Source of the DNA: Azonexaceae bacterium s22
GTDB taxonomy: Bacteria; Pseudomonadota; Gammaproteobacteria; Burkholderiales; Rhodocyclaceae
NCBI GenBank assembly: GCA_016617495.1
Contig: WYCU01000002.1
Coordinates: 399,538-463,537, forward strand
Direction: 5' to 3'
DNA length: 64,000 nt
Made by a program: the position numbers and the translations under genes. The notes below the pieces were generated by a model that ran no database searches, had not been told where the DNA came from, and saw nothing but the letters and a program-made list of their open reading frames with translations. The first letter of the stretch is position 1. Every line of letters starts with the position of its first letter. This document shows, one piece after another, positions 18,630-25,930 of the stretch.

Positions 18630-19607
18630 ATGAAACCGAGCGAAATCGTGACCCAGCTCAACCGACATGTGGTCGGGCAGGAGGATGCCAAGCGTATTTT
18701 GGCGGTGGCGGTGTATGCCCATTTCCGCAAGGTGCAGATGGCTGCGGAGGCCGGGTTGGAGATGCTCAAGAGCAACATCTTGCTGATCGGGCCGACGGGT
18801 AGTGGAAAGACGCTCCTGTGTGAGACGCTGGCGCGGGTGCTGGGGTTGCCGTTCGTGACGGCAGATGCGACCTCGCTGGCGCAAAGCGAGTTTGTTAACG
18901 ATGAACTGGATGCGGTCCTTCAGCGCTTGCTGGATCGGGCCGGGGGCGATACGCAGAAAGCGGGGTGCGGGATCGTTTTCATCGACGAAGTCGACAAGCT
19001 CAAGGCCATCAGCGGGCAGGCGCGTGCGGCGGCAGGGGAGCATGTGCAGCACGCGCTTCTGAAGATCATGGAAGGGGCCACGGTGCGTCTCAACAGCGGG
19101 CAGTATCTGGATACCACGCAGGTACTGTTCATCTGCGGCGGTGCTTTTGTCGGCCTGGAGAGCATTCTGGCCGAGACGCAGGCTTTTGGTTTTATCGCCA
19201 CTTCCCAGAATGACGATCAAAAGGTGCTGGATCGCCTGAACGCGCGCGTCAAGCCGACCGATTTATTCCGCTTTGGCCTGATTCCGGAATTTGCCGGGCG
19301 TCTGCCGATCATCGCGCGTCTGCGGGAGCTGGATAAGGATGCGCTGGTACGTATCATGATCGAGCCGCAGAACGCGCTCTATCGGCAGTTCCGTGCCATT
19401 CTCAAGAATGAGGGTGTGGAACTGGTGATCGAGCCCCCGGTGTTCGCTCAGATCGCCGACCTGGCCTTGGAGTACAAGGTGGGGGCGCGCAGTCTGCGGG
19501 GTATTTTCGAGGAAATGATTACGCCAATCCTCTATGCCGTGCCGGATCGCCCGGAGCTGACGAAAGCGACGATTCGCTCGCTTTTCGAAGAGCCGGTTTT
19601 GTCCTGA
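18630..19607 (+). CDS. ClpX-like AAA+ ATPase lacking the zinc-binding domain
   Basis: This 325-residue protein aligns along the AAA+ core and C-terminal domain of ClpX. Walker A is GPTGSGKT (54-61), Walker B is IVFIDE (115-120), and FGLIPEFAGRLP and VGARSLRG match ClpX. It begins directly at the AAA+ module, so the N-terminal zinc-binding domain is absent. The pore loop GYVG is EFVN (87-90), the RKH-loop region is deleted, and the ClpP-docking IGF reads FGF (186-188). The start at 18630 has a GAGGGGAT ribosome-binding site. No clpP lies nearby. A ClpP-independent unfoldase or remodeller is likely. Confidence 0.85.
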   Translation: MKPSEIVTQLNRHVVGQEDAKRILAVAVYAHFRKVQMAAEAGLEMLKSNILLIGPTGSGKTLLCETLARVLGLPFVTADATSLAQSEFVNDELDAVLQRLLDRAGGDTQKAGCGIVFIDEVDKLKAISGQARAAAGEHVQHALLKIMEGATVRLNSGQYLDTTQVLFICGGAFVGLESILAETQAFGFIATSQNDDQKVLDRLNARVKPTDLFRFGLIPEFAGRLPIIARLRELDKDALVRIMIEPQNALYRQFRAILKNEGVELVIEPPVFAQIADLALEYKVGARSLRGIFEEMITPILYAVPDRPELTKATIRSLFEEPVLS

Positions 19608-19614
19608 CGCGGGC

Positions 19615-20145
19615 TTAACGTGCCTGGCGTTGCCGCCAGGCGCGGATCAGGTAGAGGCGCCACGCGGCCCGGATCAGCAGGTAGCCGGCGCAGGCCAGCA
19701 CGATGGCGAGCAGAAGCAACCCGACCCCCAAAGGTTTGGCAACGCCGAGCATCCACTGCTGCATGTCCGCCGTCCACGCCACGAAACGCGTGATGTCGAG
19801 TGCGGGCGGGTCGATGAAACCGGCGCTGTCGCCAATGGCAAATCGCCCGATCTGGTAGGCCAGCACGTAAAGCGGCACGATGGTGAACGGGTTGGTGTAG
19901 AGCGTGACGAAAAGCGCGAGGGGCAGATTCACGCGAAAAACCAGCGCGCAGAACGCCGCGCCGAGCATTTGCAGCGGTCCGGGAATAAGTCCGCAAAACA
20001 ACCCGGCAGCCACCGCGCCGGCAGCGGAGTGGCGATTGAGGTGCCACAGGCGCGGGTGCAGCAGCGAATTGCGAAACGGCCGCAACCAGCGGTTGCCATG
20101 GATGGCTTGATGGTCCGGCAGGAACTTTTTCAGGTGCTTGCGCAT
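19615..20145 (-). CDS. DUF2062 membrane protein
   Basis: This is a 176-residue protein with about four membrane segments and a basic N-terminus (MRKHLKKFLPDHQAIHGNRWLRPF). The conserved stretch AAGLFCGLIPGPLQMLGA followed by NLPLALFVTLYTNPFTIVPLY is diagnostic of DUF2062. The function is unknown. It is divergent from comEC with only 23 bp between the start codons. Confidence 0.88.
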   Translation of the reverse strand: MRKHLKKFLPDHQAIHGNRWLRPFRNSLLHPRLWHLNRHSAAGAVAAGLFCGLIPGPLQMLGAAFCALVFRVNLPLALFVTLYTNPFTIVPLYVLAYQIGRFAIGDSAGFIDPPALDITRFVAWTADMQQWMLGVAKPLGVGLLLLAIVLACAGYLLIRAAWRLYLIRAWRQRQAR

Positions 20146-20168
20146 GGTCTGGACTCTATTATTGCAGG

Positions 20169-22514
20169 ATGCGCCTTCCGATTCTCGCCTTTGCTACCGG
20201 AGTCGTTGTACTTCAGATGCAACCCGAACTGCCGTCATACGGCATTTGGGCACTTGCCGGTTTGGTCTTGGCCTTGCTGGCAAAGTTCCTTCCGCGAAAG
20301 GGATGGCAGCGCCATGTCGGGTTAGTGTTGGCGCTATCGGCCGGATTTGCCTTGGGTGTCAGTTGGGCGGCATGGCGTGCAGAGATTCGCTTGGCAGAGG
20401 CTTTGCCTGCGGCTTGGGAAGGGCGGGATATCGAACTGGTGGGGGTGATTGCCAGCCTTCCGCAGGAATTCAGCCAGGGCAGCCGTTTCGAATTTGCCGT
20501 TGAAAAGGTGTCGACCGCGACAATTGCTGTGCCGAGCCGCATCATGCTCTCGTGGTATCAAGGCAAGCGCGAGGATGAACTGTATTCTCGCCCGCAGCTT
20601 CGGCCGGGGGAGCGCTGGCGTCTGACGGTTCGTTTGAAGCGACCGCACGGCAACGCCAATCCGGATGGATTCGATTACGAGGCTTGGCTGCTGGAGCGCG
20701 GGATCCGCGCCACCGGCTATGTGCGCCCTGATCCCCCGCAACGGCTGGACGACATGGTCTGGCACCCCATGTATGCGGTGGAGCGCCTGCGCCATCATGT
20801 CCGCGAGCGCTATGCCGCGATGCTGCCTGCCGCCGAATATCCGCTGGCCGGCGTCCTGGTGGCGCTGGCAGTGGGTGACCAGCGTGCCATCGAACCCGCC
20901 TTGTGGACCACCTTCAACCGCACCGGAACAACGCATCTGATGTCCATTTCCGGATTGCACGTGACCATGGTGGCTGCACTGTTCGGTTGGCTCTTCAATC
21001 AACTCTGGCGGCGCGTTCCGGCTTGGGTCGGGCGTTATCCCGCGCAATTCGCCGGGGTCATCGCCGGCTTGGTGGCAGCCGTGATTTACGCGCTGCTCGC
21101 CGGGTTTGCAGTCCCGGCGCAGCGCACCTTGTACATGCTGGCCGTCGGCGCCCTGGCGCTCCTCAGCGGGCGGCAGGTTGCGCCCAGTCGAACATTGAGC
21201 CTGGCGCTCCTTGTGGTACTCATTGTCGATCCGTGGGCCGTTCTGGCTGCCGGGTTCTGGCTTTCGTTCGGCGCGGTGGGCGCCTTGCTGTATGTCGGTT
21301 CCGCTAGCCAGGGCGCGAATGCCGGCTGGCGAGGGCGGTTGCGCCAATGGGGCGTGGTCCAGTGGGCGGCCACGCTCGCGTCGTTGCCTGTCCTCTTGCT
21401 GGTGTTCCAGCAATTTTCCCTGGTGTCTCCGCTGGCCAACGCACTGGCGATTCCTGTTGTCAGTTTCATCGTGACGCCGCTCGCCTTGCTGGCCGCCATC
21501 CTGCCCTGGTGGCCGTTGGCTGCACTCGCCCACGCGGTGCTGAGCGGCCTGATGCTGTTTCTTGAGTGGTGTGCCCGGTGGCCTGTATGGCAGGGGCCGG
21601 CGCCGCCGCTGTGGGCCGCACTGGCGGCAGGAATCGGTGTTGCGGTTTGCCTGTTGCCGCGCGGTGTGCCAGGGCGCACTTTGGGCTTGTTCCTTATGCT
21701 TCCAGCGTTGTTTTGGCCTGTGGCGCGGCCGGCGGACCGGGAGGTCTGGGTCACGGTACTCGACGTGGGTCAAGGCTTGGCTACGGTGGTGCGCACACGG
21801 GAACACACTCTGATCTACGACCCGGGGCCGCTTTACAGCGCCGAATCCGACGCGGGGCAGCGTGTGGTTGTGCCGTATTTGCGCGCACAGGGGATAAATC
21901 GTGTGGACGTGCTGATGGTCACGCATCGCGATAGCGACCATGCCGGTGGCACGGCCTCGGTACGCGCTGCACTGGCAGTGGACAAACTCATCGCCTCGAC
22001 CGGGGAAACCGACGCCGAGCCCTGCCGAGCCGGCCAAGGCTGGACTTGGAACGGCGTGCACATCGAAATCCTGCATCCCCATGCCGACGACTACGGCGAG
22101 CAACGTAAAAGCAATAATCTCTCGTGTGTGCTACGCATTGAGGCGGGCGCGCACCGCATGCTTCTGACTTCGGACATCGAGGCGCGCGATGAGGGGGCCT
22201 TGCTTCAGCGCGATGCCGCGAAACTGGCTGCGGATGTGCTTCTGGTCCCGCACCATGGGAGTCGAACCTCCTCGACGCCGGCGTTCATTGATGCCGTCGG
22301 AGCTCGGCATGTGCTTGTTCCGGTCGGTTATCGCAATCGCTTCGGACATCCCAAGGCCGATGTCATCGAGCGCTACGATGCCACCGGGGCAAGACTCTGG
22401 CGTACAGACCGCGACGGGGCGTTACGTGTGCGGATGACGGACGAAGCATTGTCGGTTTCCGCATGGCGGAGCGACCGCCAGCGTTACTGGCAGGCGCACC
22501 CTGCGGCGGATTGA
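20169..22514 (+). CDS. comEC: DNA internalisation competence protein ComEC/Rec2
   Basis: This 781-residue protein should form the inner-membrane channel for single-stranded DNA during natural transformation. It has an N-terminal DUF4131/OB-like region (about 1-200), a multi-helix competence domain (TGTTHLMSISGLHVTMVAAL onward, about 250-490) and a C-terminal metallo-beta-lactamase-like domain (VLDVGQGLATVVRT, THRDSDHAGG and LLVPHHGSRTSST). All expected regions are present, so it looks intact. One copy of the dispersed element lies in the OB-like region and reads VSTATI. A GCAGGA ribosome-binding site precedes the ATG. Confidence 0.94.
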   Translation: MRLPILAFATGVVVLQMQPELPSYGIWALAGLVLALLAKFLPRKGWQRHVGLVLALSAGFALGVSWAAWRAEIRLAEALPAAWEGRDIELVGVIASLPQEFSQGSRFEFAVEKVSTATIAVPSRIMLSWYQGKREDELYSRPQLRPGERWRLTVRLKRPHGNANPDGFDYEAWLLERGIRATGYVRPDPPQRLDDMVWHPMYAVERLRHHVRERYAAMLPAAEYPLAGVLVALAVGDQRAIEPALWTTFNRTGTTHLMSISGLHVTMVAALFGWLFNQLWRRVPAWVGRYPAQFAGVIAGLVAAVIYALLAGFAVPAQRTLYMLAVGALALLSGRQVAPSRTLSLALLVVLIVDPWAVLAAGFWLSFGAVGALLYVGSASQGANAGWRGRLRQWGVVQWAATLASLPVLLLVFQQFSLVSPLANALAIPVVSFIVTPLALLAAILPWWPLAALAHAVLSGLMLFLEWCARWPVWQGPAPPLWAALAAGIGVAVCLLPRGVPGRTLGLFLMLPALFWPVARPADREVWVTVLDVGQGLATVVRTREHTLIYDPGPLYSAESDAGQRVVVPYLRAQGINRVDVLMVTHRDSDHAGGTASVRAALAVDKLIASTGETDAEPCRAGQGWTWNGVHIEILHPHADDYGEQRKSNNLSCVLRIEAGAHRMLLTSDIEARDEGALLQRDAAKLAADVLLVPHHGSRTSSTPAFIDAVGARHVLVPVGYRNRFGHPKADVIERYDATGARLWRTDRDGALRVRMTDEALSVSAWRSDRQRYWQAHPAAD
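20510..20523 (-). repeat. Dispersed 14-bp element, copy g (inside comEC)
   Basis: This is a perfect core on the minus strand, antisense to comEC. Comec residues VSTAT are encoded by it. Confidence 0.88.
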
Positions 22515-22660
22515 CGCGCTTGCATGAGTGTTGCGAAAACGCGAACAAGCCGGGATTATTTTGACGACGATGTAACGCGTTTCGCCAGTCAGGAGTATTG
22601 TGCAATCTGCACCGAAGCGTGCAGTCGACGGAAATTCAAAAAATCAAGAGGAGACGATCG

Positions 22661-24142
22661 ATGAGTCAGAAGAGGGTAAAGGGAGGCTGTCGCACAGCCA
22701 TTTTTGGTGGCATCGCAGTGGTATCGGTACTGGCCGCTTGGCCCGCAACGGCCCAAACTCAGGGTGAGGTCCAGAACGAGGCGCCGACCTTGTATGAGGA
22801 AGGCCCGAAAGCCGGAGTACCTTTTTGGAATGATGCCACGGTGGGATACATGTTCCGTACGGCATCGTTCAACCGCTCCTCCAACGGGGATGCCAATGTC
22901 CCCGGCCTGGCATTCAAGCAGGCTGGTGCTGGTATCGGCGGCTGGGTTTACGGTACGACGGGTGAAATCGGCGAGATGCTCTCGTTCGGGGCGACCTACA
23001 ATTTTGTCGAGCCGATCTGGGCGCCCGAGCAATATCCGTTCAACTTCATCCTCAAGGACACCAGCCAATCCGGTTATGGGGTCATCGGAGAACTCAACGC
23101 CCGCCTGCGTCTCGGCAGCAACCAGATCGTGGTGGGTCGCCAGACGATCCGCAACCAGTGGTTCATGGACGGCGTCTATCGCTTCTTCAACAAGCTCGAT
23201 CAGAGCATGGTTGGCCCGCGCGACATCCGCGGCATGAACTGGATTACCTACGAAGCGGCTACCCTGCAGGGTCGTGCATTCGATGATTCGCTGCGCTACT
23301 ACGCCGGTTACGTCACGGACATGAAACAGGTCAACGACGACAAGTTCCGTAACCTGTACCAAGGCGGGTGGAACGTCTTCCTCTATCCCTCGGCAAGCCG
23401 GCGAGGCGATAGCGATGGCATGGCCTATGTTGGCATGAACTGGAAACCGACCAACAACAACATGGTTTCTGCCTCCTACCACAATGTCCAGAACATGCTG
23501 AACATGGTCTACGTCGATTACGACCATGTGTTCCGGATGGATGAAGGCAAGTATTTCCGGATGGGCGCGCAGTGGATGTATCAGGAGTCCAATGGTCAGA
23601 GCCTGATGCGGGGTGCCAACGGGCAAACGGGGGCAAACTTCAATACCAACTACGGTGGCATCTACCTCGAATCCCGACCGGTGCCTTGGTGGATTCCCTA
23701 TTTCGCCGCTGGCTTGACCTCAGACCACAACCAAATCTATTCCCCGTTCTCCATCGGGCCGTCTTATCTGATTCAGCGTGTTGGCGAAAACTCGGCTGCT
23801 GGCGAGCGGACCTGGATTCTGGGTACGACCTTCGACTTTGCTACTTTTGGCGTCAACGGGCTGTCCTTCGACGTCACTTACGGGCAACGGACAAACCGCA
23901 ACGTCAATGGCAGTCCGAACCTGCCCCTGGCGGACTGGACCGAAGTGGCGACCGATCTCATCTACATCTTCCCGCAGGATGGCTTCTTCAAGAACCTCCG
24001 TGCACGGGCGCGCTACGCCAAGGTCTGGCAGAAGGGCGATGAGTGGCGTGCAGCCGCCGGGGCGATCCAGTATGTGGATTATTCAATCAACGACGTGCGC
24101 TTCGATGTGCAGTTGAACATTCCGTTCAACTTCTTCCGCTGA
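22661..24142 (+). CDS. OprD-like outer-membrane porin
   Basis: This 493-residue protein has a signal peptide (cleavage after ATAQ) and a long beta-rich barrel sequence ending VQLNIPFNFFR. Motifs such as LGSNQIVVGRQTIRNQWF and a C-terminal FKNLRARARYAKV repeat the pattern of OprD-type substrate-specific porins. The start at 22661 has an AGAGGAGA ribosome-binding site. It heads the accessory hydrolase cluster and may import the substrate. It could instead belong to a related uncharacterised porin family. Confidence 0.72.
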   Translation: MSQKRVKGGCRTAIFGGIAVVSVLAAWPATAQTQGEVQNEAPTLYEEGPKAGVPFWNDATVGYMFRTASFNRSSNGDANVPGLAFKQAGAGIGGWVYGTTGEIGEMLSFGATYNFVEPIWAPEQYPFNFILKDTSQSGYGVIGELNARLRLGSNQIVVGRQTIRNQWFMDGVYRFFNKLDQSMVGPRDIRGMNWITYEAATLQGRAFDDSLRYYAGYVTDMKQVNDDKFRNLYQGGWNVFLYPSASRRGDSDGMAYVGMNWKPTNNNMVSASYHNVQNMLNMVYVDYDHVFRMDEGKYFRMGAQWMYQESNGQSLMRGANGQTGANFNTNYGGIYLESRPVPWWIPYFAAGLTSDHNQIYSPFSIGPSYLIQRVGENSAAGERTWILGTTFDFATFGVNGLSFDVTYGQRTNRNVNGSPNLPLADWTEVATDLIYIFPQDGFFKNLRARARYAKVWQKGDEWRAAAGAIQYVDYSINDVRFDVQLNIPFNFFR

Positions 24143-24152
24143 GCGCTGCGGC

Positions 24153-24176
24153 AACGCCCCCGATTCCGGGGGCGTT
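24153..24176. terminator. Hairpin between convergent genes
   Basis: AACGCCCCCG (24153-24162) pairs with CGGGGGCGTT (24167-24176) around a 4-base loop. There is no strong T-run. Its place between the convergent porin and 24195 genes suggests a bidirectional transcription stop. Confidence 0.65.
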
Positions 24177-24194
24177 CACTTTGGCCGGCCTGCT

Positions 24195-24809
24195 TCAGGC
24201 CGCGGCCAACCAGGCGAGGAATTCGCTGAAAACACCGTCGACAAGCAATTGATCCTGCTCGACCAAGGCTTCCCGTTCCTCAAGCGGTAGTTCTGTGCCG
24301 ATATTCTTCAGCAAGCGGATTTGCGTCTGCAGCATGCGCCCGTTTTCCTGCTCGATGCGTTGCAGGGCGACGACATACGGATCCTGTGGATCGATTTTTT
24401 CCGGGATGACGGGGAGCAGGCGGATTCGCGCCAGCTGTGCATGACCAAGGGTGATTCCACGGTAGGCTGCCTGTGGATTGAACATCGGCCCTGGTGGCGC
24501 CATGACTTGGCCCCAAGCCAGCGTCAGCGGGGCAATGATGCGCGCCCCCTCGGTGGCCAGCATGGGATTCTGCGACCAGTGCGTCGTTCTTCCCAGCAAG
24601 GTGACCGCCTCGATTTCCCGCGAGTACTGGGAGAGGATGAACTGTTGAACCACGCCAAAATTCGGTACCCATTGCACGCCGGAGTGGAACAGGGCGTTGC
24701 CGTTTTTCGCGGCACAAAGCAGCAGGCTGATCTTGGTCTGGATTTCCGGCGTGAAGCCGTTTGCCGCGATGCGGTCGCGGGCTTGATCGTACAGGGCGGG
24801 GTCAATCAT
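24195..24809 (-). CDS. Unknown protein coupled to an alpha/beta-hydrolase
   Basis: This 204-residue protein has no signal peptide and is helix-rich by composition. I do not recognise a family. It contains an aromatic and Gln-rich middle (HSGVQWVPNFGVVQQFILSQY) and a charged C-terminal helix. Its ATG at 24809 overlaps the stop of the upstream hydrolase gene (ATGA), so the two are co-translated and perhaps physically partnered. A longer in-frame start upstream lies within the hydrolase gene and is rejected. Confidence 0.75.
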   Translation of the reverse strand: MIDPALYDQARDRIAANGFTPEIQTKISLLLCAAKNGNALFHSGVQWVPNFGVVQQFILSQYSREIEAVTLLGRTTHWSQNPMLATEGARIIAPLTLAWGQVMAPPGPMFNPQAAYRGITLGHAQLARIRLLPVIPEKIDPQDPYVVALQRIEQENGRMLQTQIRLLKNIGTELPLEEREALVEQDQLLVDGVFSEFLAWLAAA

Positions 24810-25801
24810 GAAGTCGCCTTTCGTGGTGCGGATTTCCGGCGCGGTGCAGCCGCGGTCGTTCGTTTTGCCTTTGACGGCCCATTTGGGGGGGCGATTTGTA
24901 CGGCACGATTCCAGTCGCCAGCCAGTGGCAACCATTGTGTTTCCGCCGTGGGGTCATCGGCGGCAATCCAGACGCTTTGGTCCCCTTGCCAAGTGTCGGA
25001 TTCGACTTGCTGCAGGAAGATTTCAATCTGGCGCATGGTGACCTCGGGCATTTCCAGCGTGAACGCATGGTAGGCGCGCTGGATGATGAGCAGCCGAGAA
25101 TTGGCGATTTCCCGACGAATGGTTTCATGGCACTCGCGCGGGGTGAAAAAATCGAATTCGCCGTTCATGACCAGCGTCGGCACCGTGATCTTCTTCAGTG
25201 CTGGCGTCAGGGGCTGGAATTCGACGAAGGATTCCATCAGGTTCTGCATCGCGTAGGCATCGTTGCCGATATAGCCAGCACGCTTCATGGCGGGGATGCG
25301 TTCGCGGTTGGCTGCGATCCAGTCCGAGCTCATGTTCATCGGGTAAAGCATGCTTTGCAGATAGGGCAGGCCAACCTCGGCCAAGCCCTGCAACATCACC
25401 GCGCCAAGCAGATCCAGTTGCGGGGTCAGTTCGGCGAAGGTACTCATCGCCGTCAGGCTGTGCAGGCGTTTGCCGTAGCGGATCGCAAAATCGAGCCCGA
25501 CGATGCCGCCAAACGAAATGCTGGCAAGATGGGTTTTTTCGATGCCGAGCTCGGTCAAGAGGTGGTCGAGCAGGTCGGCATGCATCGACAGCTTGATGTC
25601 GATGACGGGCTTGGAGGAACGCCCCTGGCCGAGCATGTCGTAGGCCAGGACGCGATAACCGCGCGGCACGAAATGCGCGGCATAAGTTTTCCAGAGATTG
25701 GCGTTTTGGGTCAGGCCGTTGAGAAAGGTGATGACCGGCCGGCCGGCCTCGCCGGACAATTCGTAGTTAACCTGATGATGACCGTACTGAATGGTTGGCA
25801 T
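24806..25801 (-). CDS. Alpha/beta-hydrolase with basic C-terminal tail
   Basis: This 331-residue cytosolic hydrolase has an oxyanion-loop region FLNGLTQNANLW, nucleophile Ser96 in the elbow SISFGG (the usual first Gly is Ser), a catalytic Asp in NGEFDFFTP and His in RAYHAF. After the fold (about residue 270) it carries a 60-residue extension ending in a Lys/Arg/Ala/Pro-rich tail (KAKRTTAAAPRRKSAPRKATS in essence), unusual for this fold and reminiscent of nucleic-acid- or polyanion-binding tails. It is divergent from the 844-residue hydrolase across a 129-bp promoter region. Confidence 0.83.
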   Translation of the reverse strand: MPTIQYGHHQVNYELSGEAGRPVITFLNGLTQNANLWKTYAAHFVPRGYRVLAYDMLGQGRSSKPVIDIKLSMHADLLDHLLTELGIEKTHLASISFGGIVGLDFAIRYGKRLHSLTAMSTFAELTPQLDLLGAVMLQGLAEVGLPYLQSMLYPMNMSSDWIAANRERIPAMKRAGYIGNDAYAMQNLMESFVEFQPLTPALKKITVPTLVMNGEFDFFTPRECHETIRREIANSRLLIIQRAYHAFTLEMPEVTMRQIEIFLQQVESDTWQGDQSVWIAADDPTAETQWLPLAGDWNRAVQIAPPNGPSKAKRTTAAAPRRKSAPRKATS

Positions 25802-25838
25802 GTCGCTCCCTGACTGAGATTGAAACCCGCGAAAGTCA

Positions 25839-25869
25839 TTGACCAGTAGTCCTTTAGGACTATTATGAT
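25839..25869 (+). promoter_or_regulatory. Promoter of the secreted-hydrolase operon
   Basis: TTGACC (25839-25844) is followed after 16 bp by TATTAT (25861-25866), or after 19 bp by TATGAT (25864-25869). The spacer is filled almost entirely by the palindrome at 25847-25862, so regulation by a protein bound between the two boxes is likely. Confidence 0.6.
25847..25862. promoter_or_regulatory. 16-bp palindromic operator candidate
   Basis: TAGTCCTTTAGGACTA has perfect 7-bp arms around TT. It lies in the divergent promoter region of two hydrolase operons and no second copy was noticed in the window. The GlxA-type regulator at 29890 or an unlinked factor could bind it. Confidence 0.6.
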
Positions 25870-25930
25870 GGTTCCGGCATCGCCCCGGACAGCCGTCGCA
25901 AAAAGAATATCAAACTAGGAGGAACTGGAC

